From contig NZ_JAPEQG010000001.1 of NCBI RefSeq assembly GCF_026339735.1, forward strand, positions 8,493,001-8,557,000: a stretch of 64,000 nucleotides of DNA. Reading direction: 5' to 3'. Positions 8,961 to 18,900 of this stretch are shown here, piece by piece. Below the pieces are notes generated by a model, which was given only the letters and a program-made list of their open reading frames with translations, was not told the DNA's origin and made no database searches. This stretch comes from Streptomyces sp. NBC_01669 (GTDB lineage Bacteria; Actinomycetota; Actinomycetes; Streptomycetales; Streptomycetaceae). Each line of letters starts with the position of its first letter. Position 1 is the stretch's first letter. Made by a program: the position numbers and the translations under genes.

Positions 8961-9293
8961 GAGCCCCACCAGCAGGCTGTCCGTCGGAACAAGGCCCGAT
9001 CCGTGCTTTGAGCAGGTCCGGCCCTGGCCTCTTCCGTCGCCCTCTGCCGCGGCAGATCGGACACTGACTGGCACTCAGAGCGCTGAGCCACAAGGCAAGT
9101 GACAGCCATTCAGATAGAGATCGACGTGACTATTTTTCAAATAGACGCGGCTCTATGCATAAATGGCGCAAATTCACCCTATCGGCCGTCGGCATCACAC
9201 TTTAGATGCGCCCGACATGACAGATAAAAGCACCATTAAGTACGTTTGTCACGCATCGGCTACAGCCGATGTCTCTGAGACAGGAGAAGTGAT
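8961..9293. other. A+T-rich upstream region of the glycine-rich gene
   Basis: No gene is seen. From about 9110 to 9250 the sequence is unusually A+T-rich for this genome and includes CTATTT-TTC-AAATAG (9130-9144), a perfect 6-bp inverted repeat, and a TATGCATAAAT stretch. The region is the likely promoter and regulatory zone of the secreted protein that starts at 9294. Confidence 0.4.
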
Positions 9294-10055
<762 letters not shown>

Positions 10056-10075
10056 CAGCAACGCCCGCACAGAAT

Positions 10076-10112
10076 GGAAACCCTGGCCCGCCGGAATCGG
10101 GCCAGGGTTTCC
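10076..10112 (+). terminator. hairpin terminator of the glycine-rich gene
   Basis: GGAAACCCTGGCCC (10076-10089) and GGGCCAGGGTTTCC (10099-10112) are a perfect 14-bp stem with a 9-base loop, 20 bases after the stop codon. Streptomyces terminators often lack a U tract, as here. Confidence 0.8.
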
Positions 10113-10208
10113 GGCATTCGATTCGCGGTGCTCATCGGGTCGGCGTCGCGGAAGCCGGAGGGCGCGCGGCCGCGCACGGGGTGGACGACCGGTATGCAGG
10201 CTTCGAGG

Positions 10209-10745
10209 TTACCTTGGCTCGGGTGAGCTTCTGGCCGGGGCGATCTCGAGGAGGCCAAGCAGTGTCTCGCGGTGGAGGTCTGCGATCGGGCTGACAAGGT
10301 CCGGGTGGCGCAACAGCGGCGCCGCGCGGTGATCGCGAGCGCTGGGAATGGTCAGCCGACGCGCATCGCCCACACTGCCCGCGCCGTGGTGGGTTGCGGC
10401 CAGGCAGGCCGCTGCCACGGTCGCGAGATCGGCGTCGGCCAGCAGGCAGGCCGCCCAGCTGACAACGGTTTCGTCCACCCAGGTGCGCCAGGCGTATTCG
10501 GCGCCATCCAGCGGGTGGGTATCGGTGCCGGTGGCAGCGTCCAGCCGTTCGGAGCCACCCGGGCCGAGCAAGTTCAGCAGTTCGGCGTCCAGCTCGGTGG
10601 GGTAACGGAGGGCGGCGGCGATCGTGGCCGCCTGCCATGCCTGGGCTTCGGCCAGGGCATCGTTCAGCGGGCCAGGTGCCGGTGGGAATGCCGACAGCAG
10701 CCAGCGAGCGGCGGCAGCTATGACTGGCGAGAGATCACTGGGCAT
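10209..10745 (-). CDS. hypothetical protein, alpha-helical
   Basis: A 178-residue soluble protein, rich in Ala and Leu, with no motif I recognise. ATG 10745 is chosen because GAAGGACGG lies eight bases upstream; longer in-frame starts lack one. It contains conserved-looking stretches (YAWRTWVDETVVSWAACLLADADL) but no signal peptide or membrane segment. A 14-bp palindrome CGCGAGCGCTCGCG at 10803-10816, upstream of the start, could be its operator. Function unknown. Confidence 0.5.
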   Translation of the reverse strand: MPSDLSPVIAAAARWLLSAFPPAPGPLNDALAEAQAWQAATIAAALRYPTELDAELLNLLGPGGSERLDAATGTDTHPLDGAEYAWRTWVDETVVSWAACLLADADLATVAAACLAATHHGAGSVGDARRLTIPSARDHRAAPLLRHPDLVSPIADLHRETLLGLLEIAPARSSPEPR

Positions 10746-10951
10746 GGTGAACCGTCCTTCACACGTGCCCGCCATGGTTGTGTTGCCTGTGCGTGATCCG
10801 GTCGCGAGCGCTCGCGCGCCCGGGGCGCGCGTGGCAGGTAAGCGTAGGGCGGCCGCCTGAGTGGCAACAGGACGTACGTCACAGCCGGGGCGCCCGTCCT
10901 CGCCCACGGCTGCGCAGGCCGCGGCCGATGCCGAAATCACGGGAGCGGTCC

Positions 10952-11419
10952 ATGAGCCCGGCGCCGGGAGTCAGCAGCTTGTCGGCGAGTGGCTTGTCCG
11001 GCGAGCGCCTTGGCCTTGCGGATCTTGTTGCCTCTTTGGATCGGGACAGCATCCCCACCGATCGGGCCGCGAACACACTCCGCAACGGCGACAACGGCAA
11101 GTGCATCACCCAGGTCTACGACGCCGCGGACTACCGGGACTGCTCGGATTCGACCGTCTGGTGGACCGTGCAGAGCAGGTCGGACGGCAGCTTCCAACTC
11201 GTCAACCAGCAGACCGGCCAGTGTCTGTACTCCAAGGGGCTCGGCCAGGCTGTCTTCGTGGGCGACTGTGCCCAGAGCACCGGCCGACTGTGGCGTACGG
11301 GTTCAGGCGGCGGCCTCCGGAGCGACTACGGCGGCTGCCTCGACCTCGGGACGAGCAGCGGCCTGGTGACGCAGACGTGCCCCGGGGAGGCTTCGCAGCG
11401 CTGGACGAGTCAGGCCTGA
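10952..11419 (+). CDS. small ricin-type beta-trefoil lectin-like protein
   Basis: A 155-residue protein whose residues about 38-155 look like a carbohydrate-binding beta-trefoil of the ricin-B type: repeated units with GKCITQVYDAADYRDC, FQLVNQQTGQCLYS and YGGCLDLGTSSG, six or more Cys, and a terminal CPGEASQRWTSQA resembling the QxW signature. The N-terminus carries no signal peptide, and the catalytic or kinase partner usually fused to such domains is absent, so it may be the surviving end of a larger gene. ATG 10952 follows GGGAG. A MITE begins on the base after the TGA stop. Confidence 0.55.
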   Translation: MSPAPGVSSLSASGLSGERLGLADLVASLDRDSIPTDRAANTLRNGDNGKCITQVYDAADYRDCSDSTVWWTVQSRSDGSFQLVNQQTGQCLYSKGLGQAVFVGDCAQSTGRLWRTGSGGGLRSDYGGCLDLGTSSGLVTQTCPGEASQRWTSQA

Positions 11420-11577
11420 GGGCTGTCCCGTAATCCCTGGCGGGCGCGCGACGACAGCTACGGCACCTCGCTGCGTTGTCGGAGCCCGAATACGCGCAGT
11501 ATGAGGACCCTCCTCCGCCTTGCGATGCACCGCATCCGACGCCGCGCGCTGTTCCGCCTGGGATCACGGGACAGCCC
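11420..11577. mobile_element. 158-bp MITE with 18-bp terminal inverted repeats
   Basis: The left end GGGCTGTCCCGTAATCCC (11420-11437) and the right end GGGATCACGGGACAGCCC (11560-11577) are inverted repeats matching at 17 of 18 positions. The interior of about 120 bp has no coding capacity. The size, ends and lack of a transposase fit a miniature inverted-repeat element mobilised by a transposase elsewhere (IS5-like ends; inference). It lies immediately after the lectin stop codon and before the MarR gene; no clear target duplication is visible. Confidence 0.7.
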
Positions 11578-11662
11578 TTAGAGGAGCGAATGGCCGGCGG
11601 AACGGCTCAAGCGGCACTGAGTGCGGCGCCGGGCCCGCCCAGAAGGCACTTGGGCTGCCGTC

Positions 11663-12118
11663 TCACGGCCGCGGCCAGGGCCTACCGTCCAAGCGCTCGA
11701 TGTCGGTGTTGAAGCGCTTGAGGTAGTCGGCGAAGGCGGCGATGTCCTCGTCGGACCAGTCGGTCATGATCTGGTCCAGGGTGTGGATGGTGCCCTCGCG
11801 CTCCTCGTCGAGACGCCGCTCGCCTTCCGTGGTGATACGGAATTTGCGTGCCATGCCGCCGTCCGGGTCCGGGATGCGCTCGACGAGCCCGGCGCGCATG
11901 GCGGCCGCGGTCTGCCGGTTCAGGGTGGACGCGTCGAGGCCGAAGGCGTCACCGAGCTGGCCGATGGACATCGGGCCCTGCACCCGGATGCGGCTGAGCA
12001 GGATGTACGCGCTGCGCTCCAGGGTGCTGCCCTGGCGCCGCCCCTTCGACTTGTGCAGGTGAAGGTAGCGGCTCTGCAGCATCTGCTCGTACTCCACCTG
12101 GCGCGTGGCCCTGCTCAT
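11663..12118 (-). CDS. MarR family transcriptional regulator
   Basis: A 151-residue winged-helix regulator. The central region reads LERSAYILLSRIRVQGPMSIGQLGDAFGLDASTLNRQTAAAMRAGLVERIPDPDGG, the MarR helix-turn-helix and wing, with flanking dimerisation helices. ATG 12118 follows GAGGAG at good spacing. It diverges from an MFS transporter (12273), the classical arrangement in which a MarR repressor controls an efflux pump and itself. Candidate operators with ATGCAT/ATACAT half-sites lie in the gap. Confidence 0.85.
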   Translation of the reverse strand: MSRATRQVEYEQMLQSRYLHLHKSKGRRQGSTLERSAYILLSRIRVQGPMSIGQLGDAFGLDASTLNRQTAAAMRAGLVERIPDPDGGMARKFRITTEGERRLDEEREGTIHTLDQIMTDWSDEDIAAFADYLKRFNTDIERLDGRPWPRP

Positions 12119-12180
12119 CGGATCTCCTCGACGGCCCTGTGCATGCCGGACGGTGCATGCGATATCACAATGATCCTGCC

Positions 12181-12224
12181 TCATGCATGATGCATTCAAC
12201 ATGGTCGATACATGAGATATGTAT
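12181..12224. promoter_or_regulatory. clustered palindromes, candidate MarR operator
   Basis: The gap between marR and the MFS gene contains ATGCAT-G-ATGCAT (12183-12195) and ATACAT-GAGAT-ATGTAT (12208-12224), a perfect 6-bp inverted repeat with a 5-bp spacer. A further ATGCAT-like motif follows near 12226. These A+T-rich palindromes stand out in this genome and are spaced about one to two helical turns apart. Confidence 0.5.
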
Positions 12225-12272
12225 GATGCATATTCCATCCCAGCCTCGAATGTCGAAGTAGAGGAGTCCTTC

Positions 12273-13730
12273 ATGGACGGCCCCGGGCCCACCCCCCGAT
12301 CGGGCGGCGTCGTCGCCACGCTCGCGCTGGCCGGTACCGTCGCCGCGGTCATGCAGACCCTGGTGACACCGCTGATCGCGGATCTGCCGAAGATCCTGCA
12401 CACCACGTCCTCCAATGCCACGTGGGTGATCACCGTCACGCTGCTGTCGGCCGCGGTCTGCGTCCCGGTCGCCGGCCGCCTCGGCGACCTGTTGGGTAAG
12501 CGCAAGATGCTGCTCGCCTCCTGTGTGCCGCTGCTCGTGGGCTCGGTGGTGTGCGCCCTGACCTCGTCCGTCGGGATGATGATCGTCGGGCGCGGGCTGC
12601 AGGGCATGGGCATGGGCGTGGTGCCGCTCGGCATCAGCCTGCTGCGTGACCTGCTGCCGCCCGAGAAGCTCAGCTCCTCCATCGCTCTGGTCAGCGCCTC
12701 CATGGGCATCGGCGGCGGCCTCGGCCTTCCGATCGCCGCCGCGGTCGCCGAGTACGCGAGCTGGCGGGCACTGTTCTGGGGTTCGGCCGTCCTCGCCGCG
12801 CTGATCGGCGCGATGATCTGGTCCTTCATTCCCGACGTACCGGCCGCGGCGAAGGGGCAGCGCTTCGACCTGGCCGGTGCGCTCGGCCTCGGCGTGGGCC
12901 TGGTCTGTCTGCTGCTCGCGATCTCCAAGGGTGCGGACTGGGGCTGGGGTTCGGTCAGCACGCTCGGCCTTTTCGTCGCCGCGGTCGTGGTCCTGCTGGT
13001 CTGGGGTTTCTGGGAGCTGCGCACCCGTGACCCGTTGATCGATCTGCGCACTACCGCCCGCCCCCGGGTGCTGCTCACCAACGCCGCCTCGGTCCTGATC
13101 GGCGTCGGCATGTACGCGCAGATGCTGATCGTGCCGCAGCTGCTGCAGTTCCCGAAGGCGACCGGCTACGGCCTCGGCCAGTCGATGCTGGCGATGGGCC
13201 TGTGGATGGCACCCGCCGGCCTCGTCATGATGGTCGTCTCGCCGTTCGGCGGGAAGCTGACCAACGCGCGCGGCCCGAAGTTCACCCTCGTCTCCGGTTC
13301 CCTCGTCATCGCGGCCGGCTATGCCCTGTCGATGGCGCTGATGGGCTCGACCTGGGGCCTGCTGATCGTCACCGTCGTGATCAGCGGTGGCGTCGGTCTC
13401 GCCTACGGCGCGATGCCCGCCCTGATCATGAGTGCGGTCCCGGTGTCCGAGACGGCCGCCGCAAACGGCTTCAACACGCTGATGCGCTCGCTCGGCACCT
13501 CGATCGGCGCCGCGGTGATCGGTGTCGTCCTCTCGCAGATGACGGTCACCATGGGCGGCTTCACCTTCGCCTCCGAGGACGGCTTCCGCACCGGCCTGCT
13601 GATCGGCGGCGGCGTCGCGCTCCTGGCAGCCGCGGTGGCCGCGACCATCCCGGGCGTTACCCGCTCCGCGGCTGCACAGGACGGTGAGGCGGAGAACGCC
13701 GTTACCGCCGAGCCCGCTGCCAAGGCCTGA
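12273..13730 (+). CDS. MFS transporter, DHA2 drug:H+ antiporter type
   Basis: A 485-residue polytopic membrane protein of the 14-helix DHA2 type. It shows motif A (GRLGDLLGKRKMLL), the motif C region (SMGIGGGLGLPIAA) and the paired late helices typical of EmrB/QacA pumps. It probably exports small toxic or secondary-metabolite molecules in exchange for protons. ATG 12273 follows GAGGAG; an upstream in-frame start at 12219 would lie inside the operator palindrome and is unlikely. Control by the divergent MarR protein is likely. A hairpin terminator follows. Confidence 0.85.
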   Translation: MDGPGPTPRSGGVVATLALAGTVAAVMQTLVTPLIADLPKILHTTSSNATWVITVTLLSAAVCVPVAGRLGDLLGKRKMLLASCVPLLVGSVVCALTSSVGMMIVGRGLQGMGMGVVPLGISLLRDLLPPEKLSSSIALVSASMGIGGGLGLPIAAAVAEYASWRALFWGSAVLAALIGAMIWSFIPDVPAAAKGQRFDLAGALGLGVGLVCLLLAISKGADWGWGSVSTLGLFVAAVVVLLVWGFWELRTRDPLIDLRTTARPRVLLTNAASVLIGVGMYAQMLIVPQLLQFPKATGYGLGQSMLAMGLWMAPAGLVMMVVSPFGGKLTNARGPKFTLVSGSLVIAAGYALSMALMGSTWGLLIVTVVISGGVGLAYGAMPALIMSAVPVSETAAANGFNTLMRSLGTSIGAAVIGVVLSQMTVTMGGFTFASEDGFRTGLLIGGGVALLAAAVAATIPGVTRSAAAQDGEAENAVTAEPAAKA

Positions 13731-13753
13731 CGCAGGCGCAGTAGCGTTGTTGT

Positions 13754-13783
13754 CCGCTCCGGGACGTCGGTGCCCCGGAGCGG
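13754..13783 (+). terminator. hairpin terminator after MFS gene
   Basis: CCGCTCCGGG and CCCGGAGCGG form a perfect 10-bp stem with a 10-base loop, 24 bases after the MFS stop; it also faces the convergent M50 protease gene that ends at 13820 and may serve both. Confidence 0.75.
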
Positions 13784-13819
13784 ACGCGTGCCCACCACCG
13801 TTCAGGGCACGGCGTCGAA

Positions 13820-15253
13820 CTATCCGTCCGGCAGCCCCGGATGCGGCCGCGCGTCGAACGTGTTGAACGCCGTCACGAGCAATCCGTGCGCTCCCACCGT
13901 GAACACCAGGTCCATGAGCTGTGTTCGTCGCGTGCCCTCCGCGACTCGACCGTTGCCGTTGCCGAATCCGCCGTCGCCCCGCCGCGCCTGATCGTCGAGC
14001 GCACGGCGCCACAGACGCAGTCGGCGCCGTCCGGTCGCCCTGGAACCCGATGGGGTGCGCGAACGTACCCGCTTCTTCGCGGGTCCGGATACGGCAGGCC
14101 GTGCCGGAAGTCGTTCGTCGGGAGTCGGAGTAGCGCCATCAGGGCCCGTTCTGTGCCGCTGGGCGACTCGGTGGATGTCGTGAGCGGTGACGATCCCGTC
14201 GAGTCGGCCGCTGTCCGTGACCAGGATGGGCAGTCCGCCGCCTGAGCCGAGGCGGTCCAGGACCTCGGTGAGGAGTTCGTCCGGTGTTGCGAGCGTGCAC
14301 TGCGACAGCGGGGTCGCCACTTCCCGTATGCGCAGCGTCTCCCGCTGCTGGGACGGCAGAGCACTGAGTCGGCGCAGTCGTATGACACCGCTGGGACGGC
14401 CTTCGAAGTCCACCAGTGGGAGGACCGTATGACCCGACTGTGGGGCCACGTCGGACAGGAAGCGGTCCACCGTCAGCCAGTCCGCACCGGTGGCGGCCGG
14501 ACTGGTCATCGCCTCCCTCACGCGTATGCCCCGCAGGGCCGTGCGGAGCTCGGCCCACCGTCGTTCGGCCGCGGCGGTGAGCGCCACGAACCAGCCGATG
14601 ACCATCAGCCACAACCCACCCGGCACCCCCCGCACAAAAGCCAGCCATCCGACCACGGCGAGGCCCGTGCCGATGACCTGTCCGCTGCGCCCGGCCACCC
14701 GCCAGGCCCGGTCCTCGTCACCCGTACACCACCACAGCGCGGCCTGCAGGACTCGGCCCCCGTCCAAGGGCGCGGCAGGCAGCAGATTGAAGACGCCCAG
14801 CAGCAGGTTCGTGCCGCCCAGCCAAGCCAGCACAACAGCTGGTATCCGCCAGCCCCCTGCCCCCACCCCGGCCGCGACCCCCAGCGCGGCCCCACCGAGC
14901 ACCAGGCTGGTCAGCGGCCCGCTCACGGCGACCGCGAGCGCCGCCCGTGGCGTCTCAGGCCGCTGCATCCGGGTCATTCCGCCCAGCGCCCACAACGTAA
15001 TGTCCCGCACGGGGATCGCGGACCTGCGGGCCGTGAGCGCGTGCGCCACCTCATGCGCCACCAGACTCACCAGCAACAGCAGAGCACCGATAACTCCAGC
15101 CACCGCGTACACCACCGGCGCCAGGCCCGGCGCGTACGCAGGCAGTGTGCGGCTGCCCAGACCGTACGCGAAGAGCAGCATGATCAGCGGCACACTCCAA
15201 TGCGCACGCAGCTCCAGCCCCCGCACACTCCCGATCCGGATCGAACCCTTCAT
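13820..15253 (-). CDS. M50 site-2 protease (Rip3-like) with CBS domains
   Basis: A 477-residue intramembrane zinc metalloprotease. Membrane helices carry the metal site HEVAH (about residues 66-70) and the third ligand segment APLDGGRVLQ (about 162), the S2P signature pair. After the sixth helix come two CBS repeats (about 240-370; VREAMTSPAA and TLRIREVATPLSQ), which usually bind adenosyl ligands. A basic, low-complexity tail of about 100 residues ends the protein. Family members cut membrane-bound proteins such as anti-sigma factors; this one's substrate is unknown. ATG 15253 follows CAGGTG. It diverges from csbD. Confidence 0.85.
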   Translation of the reverse strand: MKGSIRIGSVRGLELRAHWSVPLIMLLFAYGLGSRTLPAYAPGLAPVVYAVAGVIGALLLLVSLVAHEVAHALTARRSAIPVRDITLWALGGMTRMQRPETPRAALAVAVSGPLTSLVLGGAALGVAAGVGAGGWRIPAVVLAWLGGTNLLLGVFNLLPAAPLDGGRVLQAALWWCTGDEDRAWRVAGRSGQVIGTGLAVVGWLAFVRGVPGGLWLMVIGWFVALTAAAERRWAELRTALRGIRVREAMTSPAATGADWLTVDRFLSDVAPQSGHTVLPLVDFEGRPSGVIRLRRLSALPSQQRETLRIREVATPLSQCTLATPDELLTEVLDRLGSGGGLPILVTDSGRLDGIVTAHDIHRVAQRHRTGPDGATPTPDERLPARPAVSGPAKKRVRSRTPSGSRATGRRRLRLWRRALDDQARRGDGGFGNGNGRVAEGTRRTQLMDLVFTVGAHGLLVTAFNTFDARPHPGLPDG

Positions 15254-15487
15254 CGCGATCACCTGCAGACGGAACACGAGGCACGGCCGCCGACCGGAGT
15301 CCGTCCCCTTACATGGTCCGTCAGCCGCCCCGGCGACCGGAACCCCCAGCATCAGTGCGAGGTCGGCCGTCCCGCCGTCATCGTCAGCGAACGAGCCGGT
15401 TTGCGGCACTTCGAGGGCGGAGGCAGGGTGGGAAGAAGGCCCCGCTCACCTCACCTCTGCCGACCTCTCGGAAGGACTGGGATTCTG

Positions 15488-15664
15488 ATGACCAAGGGCA
15501 CGGCGAAGGCGAAACAGGTCAAGGGCAAGATGAAGGAGACCCTTGGCAAGGCAATCGGCGATAAATCCATGCAGAGGCATGGCCGGGGCGAGCAGCTGCG
15601 CGGGAAGGCGCAGGAGCTCACCCACAAGACAGCCGACCGGTTCCGGAAGCGGACCGGGCACTGA
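15488..15664 (+). CDS. CsbD family stress-response protein
   Basis: A 58-residue, highly charged protein with the CsbD pattern KAKQVKGKMKETLGKAIGDKSMQRHGRGEQLRGKAQE. Family members are small, partly disordered proteins made under general stress (sigma-B type control in Bacillus); their biochemical role is unclear. ATG 15488 follows GGAAGGACT. No terminator is obvious; the gap to 15964 holds only G+C-rich sequence without a gene. Confidence 0.85.
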   Translation: MTKGTAKAKQVKGKMKETLGKAIGDKSMQRHGRGEQLRGKAQELTHKTADRFRKRTGH

Positions 15665-15964
15665 TCTCGACCACTCATCAGCGAAGTAGAAGCAGCGTTC
15701 TGCCGCTGCGTCATTCCTGCCCGGGCCCGGCGCCGGGTTCGCTCACTCTGCGGCAATACATCCGGGGACCCTGACCCCTCCGCCCCGGCCCGCGGGGTCG
15801 GCGTGGCGCGCGGGCGCCGACTGCTGTCCAGCGGGGCATGAGGCGGCTGGGCGGGGCGTTGGGCATGGGTGGGCCGGGACAGGGCACGGCGGGTGCCAGG
15901 GTCCACACTCCCCGGCACCCACCGCGGTTCAGCCCGGTTGGTCCGGGCTACCGTTCCCGGCGAC

Positions 15965-18900
15965 TCATGCGGTGCCGCGCTGCAGGTAGGCGCGGTCCAC
16001 CGTCTGCCGGACGGTGTTACCGGCCGCGTCCTTCGCCGTCACGCGCAGCGTCACGTACGCGTCGCCGTGGACCTGAGTCGGCTGCTCCACGGTGGCGGTG
16101 AAGCCGCTGCCCTTGCGGGCTGTGGTGGCAGGGGTCCAGGTGCGCCCGTCGTCGTAGGACGTCTCGACCTTCAGCGTCACGCCGCGCGGCGCCGCCATGC
16201 CGTCCTGCATCCGGACGTTCAGGCCGAGAGTGTGCCTGCGCTGCGGGCCCACCGCGTTCCGGACGTCGACCGGCACGGTGTAGTCGACCTGAAGCATCGG
16301 CAGCAGGGCGGTGTGGGCTGCGGTGTCGGAGCGGAACGTCCACGACGTTCGCGTGCTGGTGCCGAAGCGCCAGTCGTCCGAGGTACGGGCGGTCGTCAGG
16401 TCCATCCGGTATTCGGCGTTGCCCGCGGGCACCTCGAAGTTGCCCCACGCGCCCTGGTCGGACTCGGCGATTCGCTTCCCGTTCCGGTACAGCACCGCCG
16501 TGGCCGTGTCGCTCACCGCGGCCGCCGTGACGCCGGTGCCGACGCCGCCACCGAAGGAGTCGGCCTCCGCGAACGACCAGTGGCCGGTGCCGGAGTCGTT
16601 GAACTCCGGCACGTACACCGACAGGGTGTCGCCGTTGCGCACCGACGGCAGGTGCCCACCACGCGGGATCGACGGGCGGACCACCGCTCCGTACCAACGC
16701 TCCGTGGCGTGCTGGCCCGGCCGGTAGGTCCGCGGGTCGTCGTGCATGCCGGCCGCCAGCGGGAAGTCGGGGACGTCGATGACGTTGTGGTGCACGACGT
16801 GCTTCCACAGCGTGTCACCGCCGGTCACGTACTCGATGCGTTCCTGTCCCGCCGGAACGTAGCGCGTGTACTGGTTCCACGCGGTGTCCTGGTACGGCCG
16901 CCATCCGAAACGCTGCTCGCTCGCCCAGGACGAGGCGCCGGTGCGGGTGTACGTGCTGCGGACCACCGCGCTCTCGCGCTCGGAGACGGTGTACACCAGC
17001 CGCTTGGGGACGGAGCCCTTGGCCACCTGCATCACGTCGTACAGGTACGGGCTGCGGACCGTGCCGGAGAACTCCACCGTCGTGGTCCGCTCGCCGGCGC
17101 GCTTGAGCACCGCGGTGCCTTCCGCCGTGCCGGCGCGCATGGTGGGCAGAGCCATCCGGTCACCGGTCGGGGTCCACCGCGTCCAGGGGTAGAAGCCGTC
17201 CTCCACGACCAGCATCAGTGCCTTGGCCCCGGCGTCCGCCGCGGCCTGTGCGAGCGCCCGGTCGTCGGAGAAGTCCCAGCGGACGACGGCCAGCTTGCCG
17301 CGTACGTTGGCGGCGCGAAGCTCGGCGCTCGTGCCCTTGCCGGCGTCCACGGCGGTCAGCCGTGCTCCCTTGTCACTGAAGGCCGGGGAGGCGTTCACGT
17401 AATACGGGCTGAAGCTCAGCGAGGTACCGGCGACCTTCGCCCGCAGCTGCGGGGCCACCATCTGCCAGCGCGAGGAGAACTCGAAGTCGCCGTCGGTGAC
17501 CTTGGCGGTGGGGCTGACGTAGATCCGCTTGGCGATGTCGAAGAACATCACGCCCTGGATCAGGCCGTTGCCGTCGATCTTCCGGTACGTCTGGTAGCTG
17601 AGCACACCGCGCTGCTCGGCAGGGCGGGGCGTGCGGATCTGCACCGGGGTGGTGTCGGCGGCGTTGAGCGTCACTGACATGTCCCTGGTGACCTTCACCT
17701 CGGGGTTGACCACCTCGCGCAACTCCTGGCCGTCGGCCGCCCTGTCCAGCGTGCCGAAGCTGAGCTGGTAGGTGCCCTCCTCCACTTCGGCGACGGCCGG
17801 CTCCATGCTCGTGTAGTTCACGAAGCCGTCGGCGCCCCAGATCACCGGAGCGGCGCCCGCGATGACCTTGCCGTCGCGGTCGCGGGCGACCACGGTGAGC
17901 TTGTGCACCGGGGCGTGCACGTTCAGGGCCACAGTGGTGTGGGCGAGCACGGTGCCATCGGCAGATGTGGCGGTGACGTAGCCGTAGTACTTGCCGCGGA
18001 CGGCGTTCGCCCCGTCGGTGTGCAGCGGTGTTTCGGCCGTGGCGCCGGGGGCCAGCTGCACGGTGCGGGAGCCGAGGGTGACCGCGCCGTCGGCGAGGGC
18101 GCGCCCGGTGTCGGTGGCCAGGGTGGCGGCCAGGGAGAGCGTCACCGGCTTGTCGCCGGTGTTGGTGTAGCGGACGGTGGCCGTCTGGCCCCCCGCGCCG
18201 CCGGCCTGAAGGGGCGTGAGGGTGACGCTGCCGGTGGCCGTCACAGGGCCTATGGCCGTGGCCAGGTCGATGCGGCCGCCGCCCTGCTCGGTCACCTTGG
18301 TGCCGGGCGCCGTGTGGGAGGTGCTGATCAGGGCGTCCTTGAGCTGCTGGGAGCCCCAGTCGGGGTGCTGCTGGGCCAGCAGCGCGGCGGCACCGGCGAC
18401 ATGCGGGGTCGCCATCGAAGTGCCCGACGCGGAGGTGTAGTTGGCATCGACCGGGTCGCCCATGGTGGTGCCGGACGCGCGGGCGGCGACGATGCCGACC
18501 CCGGGTGCGGTCACGTCGGGCTTGACCGCCTTGTCCCCCTGCCGCGGGCCGCGGCTGGAGAAGGGGGCGAGGGAGTCGTCGCGGTCGACGGCCCCGACGG
18601 TCAGCGCGGCGTCGGCCGCTCCCGGAGAACCGACGGTGGAGGGGCCCGGGCCCGCGTTGCCCGCGGCGACCACGAAGAGCGTGTCGGTGGACGCGGTCAA
18701 GGTGTTGACGGCCTGGCTCATCGGGTCGGTGCCATCGGTATCGGCGTCCGAACCGAGGCTCATGTTGACGACCTTGGCGTGCTCGGCGGCAGCCCACTCC
18801 ATGCCGTCGATGACGGAAGACTCCGAGCCGTAACCGTCGTCGCCCAGTACCTTGCCGATCAGCAGGTCGGCGTGGGGCGCGACACCGCGCCGGGTGCCCG

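Noticed and set aside
12165..14012. 615-codon minus-strand open frame over the MFS gene
   Set aside because: Antisense of a clear membrane transporter; composition is Arg/Gly/Asp-rich with no recognisable domain.
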